From: Lachnospiraceae bacterium | GTDB taxonomy: Bacteria > Bacillota > Clostridia > Lachnospirales > Lachnospiraceae | Length of the DNA: 64,000 nucleotides | NCBI GenBank assembly: GCA_025758065.1 | Contig: CP107199.1 | Location: forward strand, 2,329,501-2,393,500 | Direction: 5' to 3' | Part shown: one piece after another, positions 17,570-25,371 of the stretch | Layout of the letters: each line of letters opens with the position of its first letter | Numbering within the stretch: the stretch's first letter is position 1 | Position numbers and translations under genes: made by a program | Notes under the pieces: generated by a model | What the model saw: the letters and a program-made list of their open reading frames with translations, nothing else | Databases searched by the model: none | Told to the model about the DNA's origin: nothing

Positions 17570-18955
17570 GTGAAGAAAACAGTTTGCGAATTGTTCGCCG
17601 GAGTAGGTGGCTTTAGATGTGGGCTTAATAATATAAGAACAGCAGAAGATTATGGAAAAGAAGAAAAATGGGATACCGTTTGGTTTAGTCAGTGGGAGCC
17701 AGCAGAGAAAAATACACAGTACGCACATGATTGTTATGTATATCGATTTGGAACACGATTAGATAATAATGGTGATGATACCACGAATTATAATATTGAA
17801 GATGTGGATAAGACAACACTTCCTGACTTTAATTTGCTTGTTGGTGGATTCCCGTGTCAGGACTATTCTGTAGCTTCTTCATTAGCTACTTCCAAAGGAC
17901 TCGAGGGAAAAAAAGGAATTTTATGGTGGTCAATACGTGAGACCTTAGAAGCAAAGAAACCACCATTCGTATTATTAGAAAATGTTGATAGATTGTTAAA
18001 ATCTCCTGCAAAACAAAGAGGTAGAGATTTTGGTGTGATTCTTGCATGTTTTCGAGATGAAGGATATACAGTGGAATGGCGTGTGATAAATGCTGCGGAA
18101 TATGGGTATCAGCAGAGACGTCGTAGAACATTTATTTTTGCCTATAAAAATAATACAAAATATGCGGATAGAGTTTTAAATACAATTGGATATACAGATG
18201 CATTGGAAGAAGAATATAAGAAAGAATGTATGGAAAATGTAATCTTAAAAGAAGGCTTTTTTGCAGAAACATTTCCAGTAAATAAAGCAGAGTCTGCTAA
18301 GATGAAAATTAAGAAACTGCCGGTAGAAGTAGGTGAAGTCTCCGAAACATTTCAATGTGCATTTGAAAATTCCGGAATAATGAAAGATGGAATAATATAT
18401 ACAATGAAGACCGTTCCCGATTATCATGGAAAGCAGATTACGCTTGGCGATGTTATGGAAACTGGACAAGTAGAAGAGCAGTATTTTATTCCGGAAGAAA
18501 AATTATATTATACAGATCCAACAGTCACACATAGCGATGAAACGGATCAGTGTCTTTCAAAGGAAGATAGACAGACCTGGCAGTACCTGAAAGGTGCAAA
18601 AAAATTGTTGCGTACAAGTTCGACAGGTCATGAATATGTATTCTCAGAAGGTGCTATTCCTATGATCGATCAGGAAGATAAACCGGCACGTACAATGCTG
18701 ACATCTGAGGGTGGATTCAGTAGAACAACTCATATTGTGAAAGATAAGATGACTGGAAGAGTGAGATTACTTACTGCAGCAGAAGCAGAACGAATCCAGG
18801 GATTTCCTACAGACCATACAAAGTATTGTTTGGTTAAAGGAGAGACTGTGAAGATGCCATTAAGAAAACGTAGATTTATGATGGGAAATGCATTGGTTGT
18901 TAATCTGGTGGTAGATATGGAGAAGACATTATCTGTGATATTTAACAATGAATAA
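17570..18955 (+). CDS. DNA (cytosine-5) methyltransferase
   Basis: 461 residues with the C5-methyltransferase motifs in order: motif I CELFAGVGGFRCGL, motif IV GGFPCQDYSVAS (catalytic C96), motif VI FVLLENVDRLL, motif VIII EYGYQQRRRRTFIFA, a variable target-recognition stretch of about 200 residues, motif IX around RLLTAAEAERIQGFP and motif X MGNALVVNLV. It transfers a methyl group from SAM to cytosine and should protect host DNA from the two upstream endonucleases. The GTG start follows AGAGGT, with its own promoter about 35 bases upstream. The Vsr gene supports cytosine methylation. Confidence 0.95.
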   Translation: MKKTVCELFAGVGGFRCGLNNIRTAEDYGKEEKWDTVWFSQWEPAEKNTQYAHDCYVYRFGTRLDNNGDDTTNYNIEDVDKTTLPDFNLLVGGFPCQDYSVASSLATSKGLEGKKGILWWSIRETLEAKKPPFVLLENVDRLLKSPAKQRGRDFGVILACFRDEGYTVEWRVINAAEYGYQQRRRRTFIFAYKNNTKYADRVLNTIGYTDALEEEYKKECMENVILKEGFFAETFPVNKAESAKMKIKKLPVEVGEVSETFQCAFENSGIMKDGIIYTMKTVPDYHGKQITLGDVMETGQVEEQYFIPEEKLYYTDPTVTHSDETDQCLSKEDRQTWQYLKGAKKLLRTSSTGHEYVFSEGAIPMIDQEDKPARTMLTSEGGFSRTTHIVKDKMTGRVRLLTAAEAERIQGFPTDHTKYCLVKGETVKMPLRKRRFMMGNALVVNLVVDMEKTLSVIFNNE

Positions 18956-18997
18956 GTATATAGTGTTTAGAAAGTAGAATATAGGAGAAGCATGATT

Positions 18998-20074
18998 ATG
19001 GATATTAGTGCAGAGATTCAAAAATATCGGCAAGAAATAAAATCAGAGAGGATGGATATGTCTTTTGGAGAGATAATTAATATGTATAGAGATAAAGAAA
19101 TAATTATTTCTCCAGAATATCAAAGAGCTTTTCGATGGGATGAACAAAGACAGTCAGATTTTATAGAATCAATATTATTAGGGATTCCTTTTCCGTCTAT
19201 TTTTGTGGCTACAAATCCAGATGGAAAATGGGAACTGATTGATGGACTGCAAAGAGTATCGACGGTGTTATCTTTTTTTAATGAATTAAAAGATGAAGAG
19301 GGGAATCCTTACCCTAAAAATGGCTTGAAATTAGTAGAGGGAAGTATGCTTAAGGGGTTGAAAGATATTACTATTGATACTTTACCATTGGAATATAAAT
19401 TGCAAATTAAGCGTACACCATGTAGAGTAGAAATCATTCTTAAAGAAAGTGAATTTAAAATGAGATATGAGCTTTTTAAGAGATTAAATACAGGAGGAGA
19501 GGGATTATCGAGACAAGAGATAAGAAATTGTATATTTAGAGGATTAGACAGCAGGTACAGTGAATTTATTGCAGAATTAGCTCAAAATGATATTTTTAGA
19601 GAAATAGTAAATATTAGTGTATCCAATGAAGAGAAGATGTATTATGAAGAACTTGTATTAAGATACCTGACTCTAAAAAATAAAGGTACAAGATATTCGC
19701 AAGCTAATATACAGGACTATATGGATGATTATTTAGAGAGTCAATGCAAAGAATTTGATGATACACAGATTGAAACAGATAAAACTTTGTTTGTAAATAT
19801 AATGAAAATATTAGAAAAACTAAAGGATGAGAATATATTTAAATTAGGAAAAAGATATTTTACTACGAGCATGTATGATGCAATAATGCTTAGTTTGTCT
19901 GAAAATACGATTGATTTGGAAGAATTGAATATAGAACAACTGGGCAAAAAAATAGCAATATTGAAAGAAGATGATAATTTTAACAAATATGTTGGGTCAG
20001 CAAGTAGTAATCCAACCAGCATAACCAATAAGGTCAAAATTGCTAGAAAAGTGTTGTTAGATATTACGGAGTAA
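18998..20074 (+). CDS. DUF262 (GmrSD/ParB-like) protein, defence-associated
   Basis: About 358 residues. The DUF262 signature is clear: FGEIINMYRDKEIIISPEYQRAFRW near the N-terminus, FIESILLGIPFPSIFVA, and the DGLQRVSTVLSFF motif (DGQQR type), then FKMRYELFKRLNTGG. In other proteins this fold couples NTP sensing to nuclease action, for example in the GmrSD type IV system. No C-terminal HNH (DUF1524) domain is present. A HEPN gene follows within four bases. Either ATG at 18992 or 18998 may be the start; the second has the longer spacing from AGGAG. Confidence 0.85.
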   Translation: MDISAEIQKYRQEIKSERMDMSFGEIINMYRDKEIIISPEYQRAFRWDEQRQSDFIESILLGIPFPSIFVATNPDGKWELIDGLQRVSTVLSFFNELKDEEGNPYPKNGLKLVEGSMLKGLKDITIDTLPLEYKLQIKRTPCRVEIILKESEFKMRYELFKRLNTGGEGLSRQEIRNCIFRGLDSRYSEFIAELAQNDIFREIVNISVSNEEKMYYEELVLRYLTLKNKGTRYSQANIQDYMDDYLESQCKEFDDTQIETDKTLFVNIMKILEKLKDENIFKLGKRYFTTSMYDAIMLSLSENTIDLEELNIEQLGKKIAILKEDDNFNKYVGSASSNPTSITNKVKIARKVLLDITE

Positions 20075-20078
20075 GAAA

Positions 20079-20714
20079 ATGCACCAACTTACAGAAGAAA
20101 TTATGGCCAGTAAGGAGTGGCGAATCAGAGAATTAGAAGCTTTAAAAAAGATAGGAATCATTGCACTTAATGAATATCCGTTAAGAGAACAACAACAATA
20201 TTACAGGATGTGTATACCATACATATATGCTCATTGGGAAGGGTTTGTGGTTGAAAGCTTCAAATTACTCATTACATATTTGAATAATGAACAATTAGAT
20301 AAAAAAAACGTGATTAATGAATTATACACATTTTCTTTACAGAAAGTATTGAAACCTCTTGCTGGAAAACAAAGTTTTGAACAATCATACCAATTTGTTG
20401 AAAAATTTGTAAAAGAATTTGATAAAGAATTATATATTGAACCGTCCTTGCTTACTGCGAATTCAAATTTGAATTATAAACAAATGACAATTATATTGAG
20501 CAAATTTGGAATGAATAATTGTGTGGAAAAATACAAATCAGATATAAATCAGTTAGTGAATGAAAGAAATAGTATAGCTCATGGTGAAAACGGAATAATT
20601 ATAGAAAAAAATCATGTTTCAAATGAAATAGCTATGTTGCAAGAAGCCTTTGACATGATTGTTTTGGAGTTTGAAAATTATCTATCTCAAAAGCTGTATT
20701 TGAAAAGTGTATAA
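20079..20714 (+). CDS. HEPN-domain protein (MAE_28990/MAE_18760 type), likely DUF262 partner
   Basis: 211 mostly helical residues. The HEPN nuclease motif R-x4-H is visible (NERNSIAHGENG), and the N-terminal REQQQYYRMCIPYIYAHWEGFV is typical of MAE_28990-like HEPN proteins. It follows the DUF262 gene after four bases with GGAG upstream, so both are one transcript. HEPN proteins often cleave RNA in abortive defence or toxin-antitoxin systems, and DUF262 would be the sensor or the antidote. That two-gene logic is inference. Confidence 0.75.
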   Translation: MHQLTEEIMASKEWRIRELEALKKIGIIALNEYPLREQQQYYRMCIPYIYAHWEGFVVESFKLLITYLNNEQLDKKNVINELYTFSLQKVLKPLAGKQSFEQSYQFVEKFVKEFDKELYIEPSLLTANSNLNYKQMTIILSKFGMNNCVEKYKSDINQLVNERNSIAHGENGIIIEKNHVSNEIAMLQEAFDMIVLEFENYLSQKLYLKSV

Positions 20715-20913
20715 AATTAGAAGTAAGAAATACCATGGTAACACCATTCACTAAAAATATATGGATACAGCGGAAAAACTAAAGTTTTCCTGCAGGAATC
20801 ACACGAAAAATCACCATTTGCACACCTTAATACACCGGTCTGATACCGAAAAGGTGGACGTACTGTAGAATCAGGACGTGTTGTGGCAATCACCAAAAGA
20901 TAAAATGAATTTT

Positions 20914-21037
20914 TGACATTTTCACAGATGGTGCTAATATGATTTTAGAAAAGAGTGTTACCGGTAGATGATCTGACCACATATTTATTGATTATAAAGA
21001 TAACCGCTTAGTTTGCAGACAGGGCGGTTATTTTTGT
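20914..21037 (+). ncRNA. Candidate short transcript with own promoter and terminator
   Basis: Within the 540-base gap 20715-21252, TTGACA (20914) and TAATAT at 17-base spacing precede a terminator made of ATAACCGC and GCGGTTAT (21000-21007 and 21024-21031) followed by T residues. A short GTG-started frame of 18 codons ends inside the hairpin. Similar AACCGC-hairpin units occur with small toxin/antisense loci in related bacteria, but no toxin ORF is evident. I see nothing else recognisable in this gap. Confidence 0.35.
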
Positions 21038-21252
21038 GGTTTATGATTATCCTTGCCGAATGTATATCCGATATTAAAGCAGGTTAAGCCAAAGCTTATT
21101 ACTGCTATGAAGTCCACGATACTTATTGGCTTAGCCGAGATAGGGCAAATAAAAATAGATGGTGCAGATCAGCTGTCTTTTACTGTGTTTGGAAAGAAAA
21201 TTATAAAAAATACGAGGTGAAATGGGATTAAAGCATCGTGAAAGGAATAAAT

Positions 21253-22278
21253 ATGGAACCATATTACTATACAAAGATGAGTAAGCCAAAGCAGGCTGTT
21301 TACCATGCTATTTATCAGGGGCTTATGGCGCTTTCAGACAGCTTCCAGGTGCCAAAGTTAGAAGGAAGAGAATTAAGTGATGTATTTTTCCAGCTGCGCT
21401 TAGATCATCCTGAGATCTTCTGGGCAGAAGGCTTTCATTACCGGTATTACCAGGACTCAGCGAATATTACTTTTCTGCCGGAGTATATTTTTGAAAAAGG
21501 AAAGATAAAAGAACATCAGAAAGCATTAAAAGCCAGAGTAGAAAAGCTGGCACGGCCTGCAATGAAGCTTTCAGAGTGGGAAAAAGAAAAGTATGTACAC
21601 GATTTCATCTGTGAAAATATTCATTATGATAAATTAAAAAAATCCTATTCCCATGAGATCATAGGCCCTTTGGGACAAGGAGTAGGGGGATGTGAAGGCA
21701 TTGCCAAGTCTGTAAAAGTGCTTTGTGATGCATTAGGTATCTGGTGCATGATCGCAATTTGCGGAAATAACCCGGAAAAAGGAATTAAATATCGTCATAC
21801 CTGGAATATTGTAAAGATTAACGGTACTTATTATCATCTGGATGCTACTTTTGACAATACTTTAGGTAAGCATAGCTTTGGTGCCAAGGAGATCCGTTAT
21901 GATTACTTTAACCTGGATGATAAAAATATTTTCCGCGATCATGAGCCATTGATCGCACCGGCACCGATTTGTACGGATGGGGATCATTTTTACTACAAAG
22001 AAAAGAAATTGTCCTTTACAAAGACAGAAGATGTGTATAAACGTTCCCTTCAGGCTGCAAAAAAGGGAAAAATGCTTACCTTCCACTGGAGAGGCGGTTA
22101 TCTTACAAGGGCAGTTCTGGATGAGCTGTTAGATCTGATCAAAAAGGCGGGAGAAGAAAAGGGCAAGACCGCCCGCATTGCGTTAAACTGGCCGCAGGCT
22201 GTGTTGCGCCTGGAATATGTAGAAGATGGGCAGGAAAAGGTGACTCTGGAAGAGGCAAACGAAGGAGAGCAGGAGTGA
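21253..22278 (+). CDS. Transglutaminase-like cysteine-protease-fold protein
   Basis: About 341 residues. The catalytic triad of the transglutaminase core is visible: Cys in GQGVGGCEGIAKSVKVLCDALG, His in YRHTWNIVKING, and Asp in YYHLDATFDNTL. There is no signal peptide, so it should act in the cytosol. Members are often peptidases or peptide-modifying enzymes. The ATG at 21253 is preceded by GAAAGGA; a GTG at 21238 is in frame but poorly placed. The next gene's GTG overlaps its stop, so the two are an operon. Confidence 0.85.
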   Translation: MEPYYYTKMSKPKQAVYHAIYQGLMALSDSFQVPKLEGRELSDVFFQLRLDHPEIFWAEGFHYRYYQDSANITFLPEYIFEKGKIKEHQKALKARVEKLARPAMKLSEWEKEKYVHDFICENIHYDKLKKSYSHEIIGPLGQGVGGCEGIAKSVKVLCDALGIWCMIAICGNNPEKGIKYRHTWNIVKINGTYYHLDATFDNTLGKHSFGAKEIRYDYFNLDDKNIFRDHEPLIAPAPICTDGDHFYYKEKKLSFTKTEDVYKRSLQAAKKGKMLTFHWRGGYLTRAVLDELLDLIKKAGEEKGKTARIALNWPQAVLRLEYVEDGQEKVTLEEANEGEQE

Positions 22279-23276
22279 GATTAGATTGTGGAGGAATGGA
22301 ATTTGAAAAGCTGGCAGACCTGTTGGAGCTGGGACAGTTTGAACTGATCGGTCTGCCGGAAGGGGAAGCAGGGAAAATACCTTCCGATATCCGCCTGGTG
22401 TATATGATGAATGATACAGCGGAAAGCTTTCTGGTATTCCATGAGGCAGTCATGACGGGTACCTATCTGCCGGAGTATGAAGGAGAGTTAAGAGCGGAAT
22501 TAGATAGAGAAGAAAGTGACCGGTCAGGAAAAAATGAGCAGGAAGGCGGCCGTTATATCCTGGCAGTTCATCAGGGAGATACAGTCTGCACATTATTCTT
22601 CAAAAAGATCACACTGGAATGTGAACTGTATGACTACGGCCATATCGGACATTTTTGGGTAAAAGACTATGAATATCTCCGCCAGTTAGAATACAAGATC
22701 GCTATTTTGGGAGATAAATGGGAATATCTGGGAGAAACATGCTGCAGTGAGGAAGAAAAACAGCTGGCATTTTTAAGGGGATTTCCGCCTTTAAGCTATC
22801 TTTTTTATCCGGCAGCCTCTTTAGCTTATGTAAGAGAAAAAGAAGAACCATGGAAGCTTTCTGCCCAGGCAGCAGAGTTAGTGGAAGAAATGGCAAAGCA
22901 GGTGGGGGATAGCTGGTTTGCAAAAATGGTAGCTTTATATAAAAGATACCCTCTAAGGGTACTGGCCAGATATATTGCCTGGATGTTTCACAGGACTTCC
23001 CACAGGAAAGTGACAGACAGACTGATAGAACAGATAGATGAGGCAGCAGCCTGCTATCCAAGGCGGCATTTTGGAGACGAACAGGAAAAATACCGCACAG
23101 ATCTGTTAAAAAGGGCCAAAATGAGAAAAAAGGAACTGGAAGAGCAGGGAATACAGGCTAAGATATACCGGGAAGAGCCATTTATGGTGGGAGATGATAC
23201 ACCATTTAAGATATATGTGATGAAATTTAAAACAAAAAATGGAAACCGGACATCACAGATAGAGGAAATTCGATGA
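22275..23276 (+). CDS. Uncharacterised protein, possibly DUF3878 family
   Basis: 333 charged residues with no signal peptide or membrane helix. The central LYDYGHIGHFWVKDYEYLRQLEYKIAIL is the most distinctive part and recalls clostridial proteins of unknown function (DUF3878), from memory only. The GTG at 22275 overlaps the preceding TGA and lies seven bases after GAAGGAG, so it is translated with the transglutaminase-like protein. A strong terminator follows at 23339. No function can be given. Confidence 0.65.
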   Translation: MRLDCGGMEFEKLADLLELGQFELIGLPEGEAGKIPSDIRLVYMMNDTAESFLVFHEAVMTGTYLPEYEGELRAELDREESDRSGKNEQEGGRYILAVHQGDTVCTLFFKKITLECELYDYGHIGHFWVKDYEYLRQLEYKIAILGDKWEYLGETCCSEEEKQLAFLRGFPPLSYLFYPAASLAYVREKEEPWKLSAQAAELVEEMAKQVGDSWFAKMVALYKRYPLRVLARYIAWMFHRTSHRKVTDRLIEQIDEAAACYPRRHFGDEQEKYRTDLLKRAKMRKKELEEQGIQAKIYREEPFMVGDDTPFKIYVMKFKTKNGNRTSQIEEIR

Positions 23277-23338
23277 TCCCGGCATTTTATGATGCAGACA
23301 TTTTTGCAAAAAGGTTTCGATGGATAAAAACTGATAAG

Positions 23339-23375
23339 AACAGCAGAGGAAGTTCACCCCTCTGCTGTTTTTGTA
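23339..23375 (+). terminator. Rho-independent terminator overlapping the end of the convergent gene
   Basis: Perfect 11-base arms AACAGCAGAGG (23339-23349) and CCTCTGCTGTT (23359-23369) followed by T residues on the + strand. The right arm and loop contain the stop codon and last codons of the minus-strand RelA/SpoT-domain gene. Confidence 0.85.
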
Positions 23376-24607
23376 TCTAATAATGCTGTAAGTTTTTCCC
23401 TCAGGGCTTTTGCTTCTTCCCCCTGCTCCCTGATGTAAGAGGCATCCGGTATCTCAATATCATGGATCAGGGAATTGCGCATTTTTCGCAAAAAGGCGAT
23501 CTGGTTGATACATTCCTTATCCAGTACGTCTAAACGTTTTAAGGCATTGATATTAAACACACTTACAGACCGGGAACTGCGCTTGGTCACACGGTTTAGC
23601 AGGTTTTCAAGAGGTACCCACTGGGTAAAGAAATAGTTGATCGCTTCCTGATGCTCTGCACTTAAATTGGAATCATCAGAGTGCAGCTTCTGGTATGCCT
23701 GGTATTTCTTTTCATTTCCACTGATGATCTGGTCAATGATCTGCTGGGAAATGGTACGCTTATCTTTTTCAAATTTTACGGACTTTACAATGGGACCAAT
23801 ATCCTTAGCACGTAATATCTTCAAACTGCTTAAAAAACGGAACAGCAGTTCAATATTTCCCATACGAAGCTTAATATCTTCCGGAAGGAAGTTGTTGCTT
23901 AAATAATTGTATAAATAAGATGCAAGCTCAAACTGGTTGGCAAAGGTAGCCTGGCTGTTCTGGATCCTTTCATTTCCGGCGGCTTGGAGACGTTCTAAGG
24001 CAATCTCACCGGTAAGCACCAGTCCGTTTAATTCGTCTAAAATAGCTAACTCTTCTTCAGAAAGTGTTCCCTGCATAGGCTTGTAGATCAGGTCATGTTC
24101 CACCTCGGACCATGCATGCATCAGAACGGAAGCTACCTGGATCTCTATTTTTGCGGCGCAGTATCGTTTTTCTGAAGGCTGTACCATATCTTCTTTCAGG
24201 TGGATACGATAATGATTGGCCCAGTAACCGGAAAAACGTTTATTGTAGGTAGGCGGCTTTGACTGCTCCGGGAACTGTTTGCGTTCAATAATCTGGAACA
24301 GGTCGCTGATCAGGGAATCTACCTTTACACGGTCTCCGGGGAAGTAAAGGGAAACACGGATTCCGCACAGATCTGCAATATCTTCATAAATTTCCTTCAT
24401 GTTTTTATAGGGAATGCTCCGTTTGGCATTTCTGCGCAGCACCTTGCTTTTTAAACGTCCCGGATTTTTGATCCTGTAAGTGACCATGGCACGGATACCG
24501 GCAGACTGTAAGGCATCTTCTAACTGGGAAGAAGAGATACGTCCAAGATTTTCATAAAAAGTAAGCTTCTTTTTATAGTTTTCGATAAATTGATTGATTA
24601 AATCCAT
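23354..24607 (-). CDS. RelA/SpoT-domain protein, probable (p)ppGpp synthetase
   Basis: 417 residues. The N-terminal half carries the alarmone synthetase fold: VTYRIKNPGRLKSKVLRRN, MKEIYEDIADLCGIRVSLYF, YWANHYRIHLKE and KIEIQVASVLMHAWSEVEHDLIYK. The C-terminal half (about 200 residues) is an uncharacterised helical region, longer than in small alarmone synthetases and unlike the TGS/ACT domains of full RelA. No HD hydrolase domain is present. Such stand-alone proteins can be stress alarmone enzymes or toxins. The start follows AAAGGAGG, with a partial hairpin-repeat end just beyond. Confidence 0.85.
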   Translation of the reverse strand: MDLINQFIENYKKKLTFYENLGRISSSQLEDALQSAGIRAMVTYRIKNPGRLKSKVLRRNAKRSIPYKNMKEIYEDIADLCGIRVSLYFPGDRVKVDSLISDLFQIIERKQFPEQSKPPTYNKRFSGYWANHYRIHLKEDMVQPSEKRYCAAKIEIQVASVLMHAWSEVEHDLIYKPMQGTLSEEELAILDELNGLVLTGEIALERLQAAGNERIQNSQATFANQFELASYLYNYLSNNFLPEDIKLRMGNIELLFRFLSSLKILRAKDIGPIVKSVKFEKDKRTISQQIIDQIISGNEKKYQAYQKLHSDDSNLSAEHQEAINYFFTQWVPLENLLNRVTKRSSRSVSVFNINALKRLDVLDKECINQIAFLRKMRNSLIHDIEIPDASYIREQGEEAKALREKLTALLDTKTAEG

Positions 24608-24629
24608 AGAGTTCCTCCTTTGCAGTACG

Positions 24630-24688
24630 ATGTTCTCCCGGAGTCTTTCTGCATCTTTTTTGCAAGAAATATTTTCACAAAATCAGGA
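24630..24688 (-). repeat. Shortened copy of the hairpin repeat upstream of the RelA/SpoT-domain gene
   Basis: ATGTTCTCCCGGAGTCTTTC opens it and ATTTTCACAAAATCAGG, found at the other end of the full copies, closes it; the centre is deleted. Read towards the gene it ends CTCCGGGAGAACAT, then about 11 bases, then the AAGGAGG ribosome site of the gene at 24607. Confidence 0.65.
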
Positions 24689-24880
24689 TTATTGTCATTA
24701 TAGACTATCATAACACAGGACAGTAAGGTCTGCAAGAAAGAGCACATCATGAATATAGTATCTGTTAGTATCCGTGTAAAAGTAGTATTGAAAAATGTTG
24801 CGGTCCATAAGCTGCATGACCGGTAATGCTGGGAAAAATGTGTAAGCAGCCTAATGAGAAAAAATGTGCAGGCAGCCCAC

Positions 24881-24910
24881 TTGACAATATACCCTGGTGG
24901 GGTATATAAT
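24881..24910 (+). promoter_or_regulatory. Copper-responsive promoter with CsoR-type operator
   Basis: TTGACA (24881-24886) and TATAAT (24905-24910) are 18 bases apart. The spacer holds the inverted repeat TATACCC-TGGT-GGGGTATA (24888-24906), the G/C tract palindrome bound by CsoR repressors. Binding would block RNA polymerase until Cu(I) releases the repressor. Confidence 0.85.
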
Positions 24911-24965
24911 GCATATATTCCCAGTGAAAAGGTGGGGAAAATAAAAGGGAAAGACAGGAAGGTTT

Positions 24966-25271
24966 ATGGAAGAAGAAAAGTGTTGCTGCCACCATAAAAC
25001 CAAGGAGCGGTCTGAAAAGGAATATAAAGACCTGATTCATCGGCTGAACCGTATTGAAGGCCAGATACGTGGAATCAAAGGCATGGTGGAAAAAGATGCT
25101 TATTGTCCGGAAATACTGGTACAGGTAGCAGCTGCCAATGCAGCATTAAACAGTTTTAATAAGGTTCTTCTTGCAAATCATATCAGAACCTGTGTGGCAG
25201 AAGATATAAGAGCAGGAAAAGACGAAGTGATCGATGAACTTGTGACCACCTTGCAGAAGCTGATGAGGTAA
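24966..25271 (+). CDS. csoR: CsoR-family copper-sensing repressor
   Basis: 101 residues, the helical DUF156 fold. LIHRLNRIEGQIRGIKGMVEKDAYCPEIL and HIRTCVAEDI contain the ligand pattern C...H-x3-C expected for Cu(I)-sensing CsoR, plus the DNA-binding Arg-rich first helix. The N-terminal CCCHH cluster is unusual and may bind extra metal. It lies under the operator at 24888 and directly before copA, so it should repress the copper-export operon and itself. Confidence 0.92.
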   Translation: MEEEKCCCHHKTKERSEKEYKDLIHRLNRIEGQIRGIKGMVEKDAYCPEILVQVAAANAALNSFNKVLLANHIRTCVAEDIRAGKDEVIDELVTTLQKLMR

Positions 25272-25371
25272 TGGGTATAGTAAAAATCAGCGGATCCGTT
25301 CTACGACAGCAGGTAGCGCAGTGCAGCAGCACGGAGAATCTGGGTGGATATAGAAAGGAGACAACAGTACA

